Assembly: GCA_019638705.1 (NCBI GenBank)
Contig: JAHBTI010000024.1
Span: 1-50,345 of the forward strand
Direction of reading: 5' to 3'
DNA length: 50,345 nucleotides
Source of the DNA: Bacteroidota bacterium
GTDB lineage: Bacteria > Bacteroidota > Bacteroidia > B-17B0 > Aurantibacillaceae
The translations under genes were made by a program, and so were the position numbers. Positions 16,989 through 25,734 of the stretch are shown one piece after another. Below the pieces are notes generated by a model. The model was not told where the DNA came from. It did no database searches and worked only from the letters and a program-made list of their open reading frames with translations. Numbering within the stretch: position 1 is the first letter of the stretch; every line of letters begins with the position of its first letter.

Positions 16989-17922
16989 AACAGTTGTTTT
17001 TATTTGGATGATATACTCGCGAGATTTTTGAAAAAGTTGAATTACCTTGATAAAACAGATATTGACATTGGCTTAACAAAAACATTTCCATAATGCTTTC
17101 TTCATACAAAACATATTTTAAATCTTCGGCATTGTTATACAAAGCCCATTGATGTAAACCTTCATTTTTTAATTCGGGTTTTGTTTTTGGAAACAAAATT
17201 ATTTTTTTGTTAAACTCATCAATAAATATTTTTTCTATTTGTACTGAATCAGTTGAAAGAAAAATAGTTTGATGTTCGTGTTTGTCTTTAAGGTGCTTTA
17301 TTAAATTGTAAACATCGGAAGTGGGCTTTTTATCTGTGTTTCTGATGTGTACGCCAATAGTGTTTGAAACATTTTTTTGTTGAGATAATATATCTATTTT
17401 TTCTTGTAAAAAACTTTTTATGTTGATGTATTTAGGCAGCTCATCATAATTAGTGTGCGGCAAAAAATCAACATAATACAAAACATCATACGTTTTGTTG
17501 TTTGACAAATCGCTGCCATAATTCAGAGAATTAAAATAATTTCCATTGATTATGGGTTGCCATCTGTGTTGTAATTTTTTTAATGCTTCAAAAAAAAATA
17601 ACCGTCGAGGAATTTTTGAAAAAAATGCAGATTGATTTGCTTCATATAAATCATACACACCTTCGTTTTTATTTTGCTTAAACAATTCCGAACTGTGAGT
17701 TAATTCGTTCCAATTTTTTATTTTGCTAATGTTGGTAAGAGGATAATTACAATCAAAACATTTATCAAAAGCATTTATTCCTTTTTTGTCAAATTGTCCG
17801 TCAGTCCAATCAATAACTAATTGACGATTGTTTTTTTGAGCGTATTGAATAGCTGCAAAAATAGTTACTAAGCGATTTCCTAACCCCGCGCAACCTTTTA
17901 GTATAAGGTATTTTTCAGACAT
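16969..17922 (-). CDS. fucosyltransferase-fold (NodZ/O-FucT-like) glycosyltransferase
   Basis: This 317-residue protein carries the three blocks of the GT23/GT65-like fucosyltransferase fold. These are an N-terminal ILKGCAGLGNRL donor loop, the IGVHIRNTDKK block (H-x-R-x-T-D), and a late LFYQGNSTFSKISR. This fold uses GDP-sugars, usually GDP-fucose. Enzymes of this kind in bacteria include NodZ and related polysaccharide transferases. The donor cannot be confirmed here, and no GDP-fucose synthesis genes lie in the window. It overlaps both neighbours (20 and 8 bases). Confidence 0.72.
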   Translation of the reverse strand: MSEKYLILKGCAGLGNRLVTIFAAIQYAQKNNRQLVIDWTDGQFDKKGINAFDKCFDCNYPLTNISKIKNWNELTHSSELFKQNKNEGVYDLYEANQSAFFSKIPRRLFFFEALKKLQHRWQPIINGNYFNSLNYGSDLSNNKTYDVLYYVDFLPHTNYDELPKYINIKSFLQEKIDILSQQKNVSNTIGVHIRNTDKKPTSDVYNLIKHLKDKHEHQTIFLSTDSVQIEKIFIDEFNKKIILFPKTKPELKNEGLHQWALYNNAEDLKYVLYEESIMEMFLLSQCQYLFYQGNSTFSKISRVYHPNKNNCYDWLKL

Positions 17923-19021
17923 TCAAATAATTTATAATGCGCTGAGCTTGTGCCTTTGGCGAGTAATTTTCAAAAACCCATTGACGGGCATTGCTTGAAA
18001 TATTTTTTATTTCGTCTTCGTTTAATGAAGAAATTTGTTTTTCAATTTGATTGTCTTTTAATTTATCAATGCCGATATAATGCACACCATTAACGGGTGT
18101 TTCAGGCAAACAAAAATTCCAATAATTCATGTCTAAATTAATGGCAATAGCACCGCTGTATAATACTTCCCAAAAGCGAAAATTATCATGCTGAAAAATA
18201 AATATCTCATCTGAAAAATCTTTGTTGTTTTTTTTCAAACCGTTATATTTCCAATAATGGGGTTTACGCAAAACTTTATCAAAAAAATTATATGGCAAGT
18301 AGCGAAATGGTTTCAACTCATAATATCCGCCAAACCCCATAAAAAATTTTGAAGAACAAAGCGATTTGTAATATTCGGGATTATGTCTTCTCACACTTTG
18401 CTTGTAATAAAACTCATCAGTTGAATTATCAAAGTTTGGTTTTGTAAATCTTTCTGTGGCATGGTATTTTTTTAATGTGTTTTTTAATTCTTGCAACACA
18501 TACCCGCGCATGTTATGATTCACTCTGAAATTATAACCTACGATACCTTCTCTGTCGTAATCAGTTTTGTAAAATTTATCTATTGTGCGAATAATTCTGT
18601 TTGTTAGCCCAATAGCCCAAGGTTTTACATTGTCGGCATATTTTACATTGGTGTATAAATTTCCTGCAAAAATCAAATTAAAAATTTGGCAGTGTTTGTT
18701 TTTCCACCAAACAGGTTGCAACCAATCGTTACGGTCAATTAAAATATGTTTTTTGGTTTTATCAAAGTTTGGATAACCTTTTCTGAATAACAAATGCGCA
18801 AACGAAGTAACGTATCTGTAATCATAAATAGCAATATCAAAATCTGCTTCTAAATTTTCTTTTATCAAATACTCGTTTGTTTCGGGTTCAAACCAATAAT
18901 TACAATTTCCAATTATGGAATGTCCCAACTCTTTAAAGCCTTCGGCAACGGAAATCATTTCATGGTAGTAATGGTCGTTGCCATAAGGATAAACTGGAGT
19001 TATAAAAAATTTGATTATCAT
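17915..19021 (-). CDS. putative glycosyltransferase, exostosin-like C-terminus
   Basis: This 368-residue soluble protein has no close family I can name. The C-terminal part, DNFRFWEVLYSGAIAINLDM followed by FCLPETPVNGVHYIGI and NARQWVFENYSPKAQAQRIINYL, resembles the donor-binding end of exostosin-like and GT1-type GT-B enzymes. The N-terminus, FFITPVYPYGNDHYYHE...AEGFKELGH, resembles the start of a GT-B acceptor domain. It is rich in Tyr, Asn and Lys. It overlaps its upstream neighbour by one base (TAATG) and its downstream neighbour by 8 bases. It is likely a new or divergent transferase of the operon. Confidence 0.6.
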   Translation of the reverse strand: MIIKFFITPVYPYGNDHYYHEMISVAEGFKELGHSIIGNCNYWFEPETNEYLIKENLEADFDIAIYDYRYVTSFAHLLFRKGYPNFDKTKKHILIDRNDWLQPVWWKNKHCQIFNLIFAGNLYTNVKYADNVKPWAIGLTNRIIRTIDKFYKTDYDREGIVGYNFRVNHNMRGYVLQELKNTLKKYHATERFTKPNFDNSTDEFYYKQSVRRHNPEYYKSLCSSKFFMGFGGYYELKPFRYLPYNFFDKVLRKPHYWKYNGLKKNNKDFSDEIFIFQHDNFRFWEVLYSGAIAINLDMNYWNFCLPETPVNGVHYIGIDKLKDNQIEKQISSLNEDEIKNISSNARQWVFENYSPKAQAQRIINYLNV

Positions 19022-20268
19022 TAATTGTAATAACGATTAAGATAATTAATCAATTTTTCCGTTTGATATTCAAATGTATGTTCATTCAAATTAAATGAAC
19101 GGTTTGGTATTTTCTTTAAGTGTCTATTTTCAATCAAGCTTAATGAAATTTGTTCTGTGTTTTCAGAATTCAACACAAAACCTATACTGTGATTTGAGAT
19201 AAAATCATTCACCTTTCCTTTTGGACCAACATATAATAAAGTTTTTCTTAAAGCTATGTACTCAAAAAATTTAGAAGAAAAACCATTCGGACTCCAATCG
19301 GGTCTTAATAAAACTAACAAATCACTGTCTAAAGCTGTTTTTATAAACTGCTCGGTAGGGATTTGCTTATTCAATTCTACATTCACTTTATGTTCTTCAA
19401 ACAAATTCATATAAGCGGGTTGCATTGTATAAATTTTAAACTTTACCTCATATCCTTTTTGTTCAACGAATTTTATCAATTGAATTAACAAAAGAACATA
19501 ATTCTCCATATTAGAATAAAGATTTCCGCCATACATAAGCGTAAATTTTTTTTCGTTTTTTACAATTGGTTCACTAATGCTTGTCGCCACCATGTAATCC
19601 TCATCTATGCAATGAGGCAAACAATAAGTATTTTTTTTATACATCGTTTTGTAGTGTTCACACATTTCTTCATTAGGCACTAAAACCAAATCAACACTTT
19701 GTAATACTTTGTTTAGTTTTTCTATTTGTATTTTCTCATTATTCAATTTATCAAAACTATCTTCCCAGTAGTCTCTGAAATCAATGGTAATTTTTAAATA
19801 TGGGAACTTTGCTTTTAACTCAGGTAATATTGTTGCATATTCAAAGGGACCAACTGTAAGACAAATGTGTTGTATGCTTTTTTCTTGAATAATTTTTTCG
19901 GCTTGTTTCAAAAATGTATCAACATAAAGTCTTGAATCGTCCCAAAAATTTCCGTTGTAGTTTTTCTCTAAATATTGGTTATACCACAAACTTATTTTCC
20001 AAAGTAGCTTTTGGAATAAATTTTTGGGCAGCACACGTTTGTAATATGGATAATAAACAGAAACGGGAATCCGTGTAATTTTTTGCTGATATGATTTTAT
20101 ATCATCGTCCCAAGGTGAAGTGGTATCAAAATCTCCCGCTAATACCCAAAAATCTTCACCCAACTTTTCAAAATATTTTATATGTTTTGCCCAACGTCTT
20201 CCACCTACGCGATTAAATGGCGGAAAATAAAAACAAATAAAAAGTGTTTTGAATTTTAAATGTTCCAT
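19021..20268 (-). CDS. GT-B glycosyltransferase (family 4-like)
   Basis: This is a protein of about 415 residues with a GT-B layout. The N-terminal LFICFYFPPFNRVGGRRWAKH matches the 'fpP..g.g..r.......L...G' start of family 4 enzymes. A central ITIDFRDYWEDSF and VPNEEMCEHY follow. The donor-domain blocks are LMYGGNLYSNMENY, PNGFSSKFFEYIALRKTLLYV and GFVLNSENTEQI. I set the start at ATG 20266-20268, 4 bases after the hisF-like stop. A TTG six codons earlier would lie inside the preceding gene. It acts on the cytoplasmic lipid-linked glycan; the donor is unknown. Confidence 0.8.
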   Translation of the reverse strand: MEHLKFKTLFICFYFPPFNRVGGRRWAKHIKYFEKLGEDFWVLAGDFDTTSPWDDDIKSYQQKITRIPVSVYYPYYKRVLPKNLFQKLLWKISLWYNQYLEKNYNGNFWDDSRLYVDTFLKQAEKIIQEKSIQHICLTVGPFEYATILPELKAKFPYLKITIDFRDYWEDSFDKLNNEKIQIEKLNKVLQSVDLVLVPNEEMCEHYKTMYKKNTYCLPHCIDEDYMVATSISEPIVKNEKKFTLMYGGNLYSNMENYVLLLIQLIKFVEQKGYEVKFKIYTMQPAYMNLFEEHKVNVELNKQIPTEQFIKTALDSDLLVLLRPDWSPNGFSSKFFEYIALRKTLLYVGPKGKVNDFISNHSIGFVLNSENTEQISLSLIENRHLKKIPNRSFNLNEHTFEYQTEKLINYLNRYYN

Positions 20269-20272
20269 TTTA

Positions 20273-21034
20273 TCATATCCGTGCAATTTCAGTTATATCT
20301 GACTGTGAAGGGTAATTTATTAAAATGGAGTCTCGCGATTGCCCCATAAAAACAAACATACTACCCGCTGAAACGGCGGAAGCTCCTGCTTTTTTTGCCA
20401 ATTTAAAATCATTTAAGTTTGCTGCGCCACCAAGTGCTATCAGTGGAATAGATACAGATGATGACACTCTTTCTATAAATTCAGTATCGTATCCCTGAAA
20501 AGTTCCGTCGCGGTCAATATTATTCAACAATATTTCTCCTGCTCCTAAATTCTGCATTTGTTTTGCAAATTCTTCGGGTTTTAGTTGCGTACTTTTTTTC
20601 CCGTTATCCGTGTAAATTTTATAGCCCCCCATCCAACTTTTTTTTACATCAATGGAAACTATCACGCTTTGACTGCCGAATATTTTCGCTGTTTCAGTGA
20701 TTAATGAGGGTTGTGTGTGCGCAGATTTATTAATGATTACTTTTTCTACGCCATTATAAAAAAGTGATTTCACTTCTTCAAGTTTTGTAATGCCGCCGCC
20801 GTAAGACAAAGGCATAAATGCTTCGCTTGCTACTTCCTGAATTTTTTCAATGTTCGGCGAACGATTATTTCGTGTTGCATCAATGTCTATAATAACAATT
20901 TCATCCACTTCTTTATCGTTAAATATTTTTACGGCATTAATAGGGTCGCCAATGTATTTGTAATCTTTAAACCGAACGGACTTTACCAAGCCGCCGTTGC
21001 TGATTAATAATGACGGTATAACTCTTACAGACAT
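20273..21034 (-). CDS. wbuZ: HisF-like cyclase subunit of sugar amidation system (WbuZ type)
   Basis: This 253-residue (beta-alpha)8 barrel is of the HisF family. The first strand reads VIPSLLISNGGLVKSVRFKDYKYIGDPINAVKIF. True histidine-pathway HisF has Asp11 in a CLDV-type motif; here that position is hydrophobic (LLI), as in WbuZ-type paralogues. The second catalytic Asp is retained in VSIDVKKSW. Phosphate loops remain (PLSYGGGI, IALGGAANL, SAGSMFVF). With the adjacent HisH-like glutaminase and WbuX-like amidotransferase it should channel ammonia for conversion of an N-acetyl sugar to an acetamidino sugar. It is therefore not primarily histidine biosynthesis. One-base gap to the HisH-like gene. 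Confidence 0.87.
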   Translation of the reverse strand: MSVRVIPSLLISNGGLVKSVRFKDYKYIGDPINAVKIFNDKEVDEIVIIDIDATRNNRSPNIEKIQEVASEAFMPLSYGGGITKLEEVKSLFYNGVEKVIINKSAHTQPSLITETAKIFGSQSVIVSIDVKKSWMGGYKIYTDNGKKSTQLKPEEFAKQMQNLGAGEILLNNIDRDGTFQGYDTEFIERVSSSVSIPLIALGGAANLNDFKLAKKAGASAVSAGSMFVFMGQSRDSILINYPSQSDITEIARI

Positions 21035-21035
21035 T

Positions 21036-21674
21036 CTAATAGTTATTGATGTAATTTTCCAACAGCTTCATGCCGTACTTATGACTTTTTTCGGGGTGAA
21101 ATTGTACGCCTAACACATTTCCGCATTCAACACCTGCCGCAAAATCATAGCTGTAATTTGCTTTCACCATAATGTCCTCAGGATTATCTATTTGCAAATG
21201 ATAAGAGTGTACAAAATAAAATCTTGGCTCGTCATACATATCTTTAAATAATTTTGAAGAAGAATACTCTTTTACATTTGTCCAACCCATGTGAGGAATT
21301 TTTTGATTGGCTTGAAGTTTTGTTTTATCAAACGCAACAGTTTTTCCTTTTATAAAACCTAATCCCACAACGTTTCCTTCTTCGCTGTATTCGGTTAAAA
21401 GCTGCACACCAAGACAAATGCCGAGTATGGGCGTTTTATCTTTTTCTACTTTTTGTTTAATGATGTCAACCAAAGCCAATTTGTTTAATTGTTCCATTCC
21501 GTAGTCAAAACGCCCCACTCCAGGCAAAATTAATTTGTCGGCTTTGGCAATTTCATCAGCTTTCCCTGTAATGACAGCATTAACGCCAATACGTTTAAAC
21601 ATGTTTTTTACGGAGCCTAAATTCCCAACACTGTAATCAATAATTACAACTATATTATTCTTATTTACTGTCAT
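21036..21674 (-). CDS. wbuY: HisH-like glutamine amidotransferase of sugar amidation system (WbuY type)
   Basis: This 212-residue class I glutaminase has catalytic Cys87 in LGICLGVQLL and His193/Glu195 in VQFHPEKS, so the full triad is present. An oxyanion-loop PGVG sits near residue 51. It releases ammonia from glutamine for the partner barrel subunit. Context with the HisF-like gene (one-base gap) and WbuX-like gene (43 bases) indicates the WbuY role in surface sugar amidation, not histidine synthesis; no other his genes are in the window. Confidence 0.85.
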   Translation of the reverse strand: MTVNKNNIVVIIDYSVGNLGSVKNMFKRIGVNAVITGKADEIAKADKLILPGVGRFDYGMEQLNKLALVDIIKQKVEKDKTPILGICLGVQLLTEYSEEGNVVGLGFIKGKTVAFDKTKLQANQKIPHMGWTNVKEYSSSKLFKDMYDEPRFYFVHSYHLQIDNPEDIMVKANYSYDFAAGVECGNVLGVQFHPEKSHKYGMKLLENYINNY

Positions 21675-21717
21675 GTTCCGTATTTAAATTCCCTTTTGGT
21701 AGGATTTATGGGTAGTT

Positions 21718-22884
21718 TTATCGCCATTTTCCTGTTGCTCCTATATGGCGTAGTTTACGCCTTATCCTTACAGGGAAACTCATAACGGCATTGAAAAAAT
21801 TCCATGAAAAATCATTTGGATTTTCTGTTGCATACAAACTGTGCGGCACAGGTTTAGCTTTTAATATTTCATTAAACTCGTCTTGACTAAAATCAAGTTT
21901 TTTCGCCACATACTCAAAGTCCTGTTTTTGTAATTCCAAGTCGTAAGGTGAATTTTTCAAATCTTCTAATGCTTCTTCTTGAGTTACTTGTCCACTACAT
22001 ATTAAGGCACTCCAATGAGCCCTACGTTTATCTATTCCAAACTTCTTCACCAATACATACCCCTGATAAAATCGCGTAAACACACTTTCATAATGCTTAC
22101 CTCCATAATCTTTCCAATCAAGTTCTTTGGAAATAAAATGCTTCACATCTTTTTTCACATACTCAATGTAATTGAGCAATGGCACAGTTTCAATACCAAG
22201 TATATTTTGGTAATAAAAAATCTGATACCTCCCAAATTTTGGAAAATTTTTTAATTTTATTTTCCCAAATCGTTTATGTATATCTTCAAGATTTTTATTA
22301 TCAAACTTATTAGAAATATTCCATCCTTTTGGCATACCAAACTCGGTAGCATAATTGTAGCCACTCAATATATATTTAATTCCTTTTTTCGCCGCCAGTT
22401 TATTTAAAACGGCAAATATTAAATAATCGGTTGGCACCTCAATATCTACTACGCCCGCTTTAAAATAGGCACGTTGAAGGTCTTTGAATTCTTCCCAGTT
22501 AAATACGTAGGTTTCTAAATCGTAATTTAATTTTGTAACAATGTTTTCAATGTTTTTTACAGCGAGTTCACTATTCCAACCGTTATCAAAATGTACTACA
22601 AGGGGTCTCAGTCCTAAATCTTTGGCAAGCCATGCTAAATAAGAGCTGTCCACTCCGCCGCTAAGTCCTAAAATACAATCGTACTTTTGATTTCTGCCTA
22701 AGCGTTTTATTTTTGAAAGAATAACATTTAACTGTTTTTGTTTTTCTTCTTTTGGAATGTTAATGTATTTACGGGCAAGGTTGTCATACTTTTGGCAATA
22801 GCTACACAATCCTTCGGCAGTGAAAGAAATATCTTCAATGCTTGTATCGTAAACACAGCGTGAACAAATTTGATATGAACTCAT
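21718..22884 (-). CDS. wbuX: N-acetyl sugar amidotransferase (WbuX/PseA family)
   Basis: This 388-residue protein has an N-terminal four-cysteine metal site (C7, C10, C27, C30 in ICSRCVYDT and LCSYC). An ATP-pyrophosphatase PP-loop LSGGVDSS follows at 74-81. The DNGWNSELAVKNIENI and PTDYLIFAVLNKLA segments are typical of the family, which activates an N-acetyl group with ATP and replaces its oxygen with nitrogen from glutamine, giving an acetamidino sugar. The HisH- and HisF-like ammonia-supplying partners are immediately downstream. The acceptor sugar (for example FucNAc, as in some Pseudomonas and E. coli O-antigens) is unknown here. Confidence 0.9.
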   Translation of the reverse strand: MSSYQICSRCVYDTSIEDISFTAEGLCSYCQKYDNLARKYINIPKEEKQKQLNVILSKIKRLGRNQKYDCILGLSGGVDSSYLAWLAKDLGLRPLVVHFDNGWNSELAVKNIENIVTKLNYDLETYVFNWEEFKDLQRAYFKAGVVDIEVPTDYLIFAVLNKLAAKKGIKYILSGYNYATEFGMPKGWNISNKFDNKNLEDIHKRFGKIKLKNFPKFGRYQIFYYQNILGIETVPLLNYIEYVKKDVKHFISKELDWKDYGGKHYESVFTRFYQGYVLVKKFGIDKRRAHWSALICSGQVTQEEALEDLKNSPYDLELQKQDFEYVAKKLDFSQDEFNEILKAKPVPHSLYATENPNDFSWNFFNAVMSFPVRIRRKLRHIGATGKWR

Positions 22885-22893
22885 TGTATATAA

Positions 22894-23535
22894 TTAAACT
22901 TTTAACGACTTCTTCCGAAAATTTTTGAAATAGTCAGATTTTATGTATCCATTATATTCATAGGTACTTTTGAATGGACGACACAGTTTTCTGTCAAGAT
23001 GTCGTATAACCTTAGCAGGATTACCAGCAATAACTACATAGCCTTCAGAAAAAGAATTAGCAACTATTGAACCAGCACCAACAATAGTATAATCACCAAG
23101 TGTTACCCCAGGTAATACCACGGAATTCATTCCTATCCATGAATATTTACCAATATGAATATCCTTACTATCTATATGCTTTCTATTCTCATATATATCG
23201 TGGTTAGCGGTAATTAACCCTACATTAGCCGCTATTTGCGTATAATCCCCAATGTAAATTTTACCAGTTGCCTGAATATAACATCCCGGCATGTATCCGG
23301 GACAGGTTTCAATACCACAATAAACATTAGTAGGATTAGTAACCAAACTCGACGGATGCATTGGCCAGTAAGCTTTTTTATTACTCCCCTTGATTTTTTG
23401 ATTATACCACATTTTAAATGTAATGGGCGTTTGAGTATCTCTTGTTTCTAATATAAAACGAAAAAAAGGCAAACGAATAAGAATTTGATATGGGTGTGTC
23501 AATAAAAAAAACACCCCTTTAATACTTAGATTCAT
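22894..23535 (-). CDS. left-handed beta-helix acyltransferase (CatB/WcaF-like)
   Basis: This 213-residue protein has hexapeptide repeats from about residue 75 to 170 (KIYIGDYTQIAANVGLI, IHIGKYSWIGMNSVVL, VTLGDYTIVGAGSIV, VVIAGNPAKVIR). It is a trimeric acetyltransferase fold. TANHDIYENRKH carries a likely catalytic His. An N-terminal ~70-residue extension (FLLTHPYQILIRLPFFRFI) is hydrophobic and may sit at the membrane. It probably O- or N-acetylates a sugar of the polysaccharide. It overlaps wzt by 17 bases and lies 9 bases before the WbuX-like gene. Confidence 0.85.
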   Translation of the reverse strand: MNLSIKGVFFLLTHPYQILIRLPFFRFILETRDTQTPITFKMWYNQKIKGSNKKAYWPMHPSSLVTNPTNVYCGIETCPGYMPGCYIQATGKIYIGDYTQIAANVGLITANHDIYENRKHIDSKDIHIGKYSWIGMNSVVLPGVTLGDYTIVGAGSIVANSFSEGYVVIAGNPAKVIRHLDRKLCRPFKSTYEYNGYIKSDYFKNFRKKSLKV

Positions 23536-24808
23536 ATGAATTTATTGAAAAATTACTAAAAAAAACATCTATTCCTATTCCATGCCATGAGCCAAAACCA
23601 TGATAATCTCCTTCTTCAACTGTCAATTCAAAAGCATTGTGTATTTTATCTATAATTATTAAACTTTTCGGGTCAGCATCGAGGTAGAAATTGCACATAT
23701 ACTTACCAGGAGCTAATGCCAACTTTTCTATTTTCATTTCTATTTTCTTATCAGCAGACACGCCTATCTTACTGTTGTTTAATCCACTAGCAAAAGAAAT
23801 TATTCTTTTTCCCGAACTGTCAAACACAACAACAGATAAGTATGATTGTATTTCTCTTTTACTATCCGAAGAAAACGAGAAAATAAAACTACAATCTGAT
23901 CCGGTTTTAAATGTATTAGACTTTATTCCGTTTAAACAAAGTTCTACATTTTTAAATCTAAGTTCACCATTACCAACTCTATCTTTCCGACTTTCCAAAT
24001 TTATTTTTGCCTGTAAACTGCCGCTTCGTAAGTATTTATTTACGGTTTCGTGTATATTTCCATACGATGAAATTTCTCCTTGTTGAAGCAATAATCCTTT
24101 GTTGCAAAGATTTGTGATAATGTCCATATTATGACTTACGAACAACACTGTTCTTCCTTCCCCGCTTACGTCTTTCATTTTACCTAAACACTTTTTTTGA
24201 AACTCTGCATCGCCAACTGCAAGCACCTCATCTACAATTAAAATTTCGGGTTCCAAGTGTGCAGCAACAGCAAAACCTAAACGTACCATCATACCTGATG
24301 AATAGCGTTTAACGGGCGTATCTAGATATTTTGCTACGCCGCTAAAATCAACAATCTCATCTAACTTACTTTTTATTTCGGCTTTGGTCATGCCGAGAAT
24401 GGCACCGTTTAAAAAAATATTTTCGCGTCCGGTCAATTCCGGATGAAAGCCCGTGCCAACTTCTAGCAAAGCGGCAATGCGCCCTTTTACTTTTACTTGT
24501 CCTGTGGTAGGCGTTGTTACTTGCGATAAAATTTTCAGCAAAGTAGATTTTCCCGCACCGTTTTTTCCGATAATGCCTAACACTTCACCCTGCTTAACTT
24601 CAAAGTTGATGTCTTTTAACGACCATACATAATCGCTGCCACCCGCTTTGCTGCGGTCATTCGTATCGCCAACTTTTAAATAAGGGTCTTCTTTGCCGCG
24701 TAACCTTGCCCACATTCTGTTTAGGTCGTGCGAAATAGTGCCTGTACCCAATTGTCCTAAGCGGTATTGCTTGGAAACGTTTTCTACTTTTAAAACTGTG
24801 TTGCTCAT
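23519..24808 (-). CDS. wzt: Wzt: polysaccharide ABC exporter ATPase with C-terminal glycan-binding domain
   Basis: This 429-residue ABC ATPase has Walker A GKNGAGKST at 81-89, signature YSSGM at 169-173 and Walker B ILIVDE at 189-194. These are typical of the TagH/Wzt subfamily. A ~150-residue beta-rich C-terminal extension (from about 275) matches the position of the Wzt carbohydrate-binding domain. That domain recognises the finished O-chain terminus before export. It works with the Wzm permease at 25735-26586. Unusually, a toxin-antitoxin pair separates the two genes, and the wzt ATG overlaps the toxin stop by 4 bases. It also overlaps the next gene by 17 bases. Confidence 0.93.
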   Translation of the reverse strand: MSNTVLKVENVSKQYRLGQLGTGTISHDLNRMWARLRGKEDPYLKVGDTNDRSKAGGSDYVWSLKDINFEVKQGEVLGIIGKNGAGKSTLLKILSQVTTPTTGQVKVKGRIAALLEVGTGFHPELTGRENIFLNGAILGMTKAEIKSKLDEIVDFSGVAKYLDTPVKRYSSGMMVRLGFAVAAHLEPEILIVDEVLAVGDAEFQKKCLGKMKDVSGEGRTVLFVSHNMDIITNLCNKGLLLQQGEISSYGNIHETVNKYLRSGSLQAKINLESRKDRVGNGELRFKNVELCLNGIKSNTFKTGSDCSFIFSFSSDSKREIQSYLSVVVFDSSGKRIISFASGLNNSKIGVSADKKIEMKIEKLALAPGKYMCNFYLDADPKSLIIIDKIHNAFELTVEEGDYHGFGSWHGIGIDVFFSNFSINSYESKY

Positions 24809-25440
24809 AAAGAATTAAACACTTGTTGCGGGTTATGTATTATTTCTAAAATACGTTTTTGTATAATACCCCAATTCATTTTTTTATCCATATACAACAC
24901 TTCCACGCCAAAATCAATATCCTCAAACCAACTCAATGATTTAAAAGCCATCAGCGAATTGTTGCGAGGATATTTTTCTTCAAAAAAACCCAACATTTGT
25001 TGTAATGAAAAAACAGACGACAAATAGGCTATATCCACATAATCTTTCAACCTGCTGCCATTTCCCATTATGGCATTTAATTTCATGGCAGCTATGTCTT
25101 CCAAACTCACCATTCTTACTCCTTCAATAGTTAAGGCAGGTTTCAACCATTTGTATTGATGAGTGATAACATCTAATTTTATGCTGTCAACTCTCCCCAT
25201 CAAACTGTTTTTTAATAGTACTTCATTGTAGTAATCATAATTTGATTCCAAAAAAGAAAACATTTCATCAACATCAAAAGGCTCACTTGAAAACAAATCT
25301 ATGTCAATGCTTTTACGATGCCCTATTTGTAATGACATAGCTGTTCCTCCCACCAAGACAAAAGAACTTAGTTCGTTTTTTGAACAAAGATGTTTTATCA
25401 ATTCGAAAAGTTTTGGTTCAACAGTTTCTTTGTGTAGCAT
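24805..25440 (-). CDS. AbiEii/AbiGii-family nucleotidyltransferase toxin
   Basis: This 211-residue protein is of the AbiEii/DUF1814 family. The nucleotidyltransferase core reads VLVGGTAMSLQIGHRKSIDIDLF, with G31-G32 and the metal-binding D46 and D48. The later family motif DIAAMKLNAIMGNGSRLKDYVDI is also present. AbiEii toxins are nucleotidyltransferases (in characterised cases modifying tRNA) used in phage abortive infection. The gene overlaps the DUF6922-like upstream gene by 43 bases, as expected for a toxin-antitoxin pair. It overlaps wzt by 4 bases (ATGA), so it is translationally linked to the exporter. It seems intact. Confidence 0.87.
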   Translation of the reverse strand: MLHKETVEPKLFELIKHLCSKNELSSFVLVGGTAMSLQIGHRKSIDIDLFSSEPFDVDEMFSFLESNYDYYNEVLLKNSLMGRVDSIKLDVITHQYKWLKPALTIEGVRMVSLEDIAAMKLNAIMGNGSRLKDYVDIAYLSSVFSLQQMLGFFEEKYPRNNSLMAFKSLSWFEDIDFGVEVLYMDKKMNWGIIQKRILEIIHNPQQVFNSL

Positions 25441-25715
25441 TTCAGTTGCTCTAACGGAATATTGTAATAAATATGAACAAACATTATATCTTTTGGATTC
25501 ATGTAAGAAATTTGCTTGACTACATTAACCAATTTTTCTCTGCCATAAATGTTTTCTATTAACAACAAATTTTTATACGTTCCGCGTTCTATCACTCTTT
25601 CCACAATCATTCGGATATTTTTTTCCCAATCCAAATTTTCTTTATTCACATCCCAAAATAAATGGGGAGATAAGCCTGCTTCTATCGGCTTGTTTTGTTG
25701 CATTTCTTTTTTCAT
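25398..25715 (-). CDS. DUF6922-like probable antitoxin
   Basis: This 105-residue soluble protein reads LSPHLFWDVNKENLDWEKNIRMIVERVIERGTY..., a pattern I associate with the DUF6922 family. That family is repeatedly found just upstream of AbiEii-type nucleotidyltransferase genes in Bacteroidota. Its C-terminus overlaps the toxin start by 43 bases. By position it is the antitoxin, although no DNA-binding motif is obvious. It lies 19 bases after the wzm stop. Confidence 0.75.
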   Translation of the reverse strand: MKKEMQQNKPIEAGLSPHLFWDVNKENLDWEKNIRMIVERVIERGTYKNLLLIENIYGREKLVNVVKQISYMNPKDIMFVHIYYNIPLEQLKCYTKKLLNQNFSN

Positions 25716-25734
25716 TTCAAAACTTTTAACTTAA

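Noticed and set aside
20273..21674. Histidine biosynthesis genes hisF and hisH
   Set aside because: They sit beside a WbuX-like amidotransferase in a glycan operon, and the HisF-like protein lacks the first catalytic Asp; no other his gene is near.
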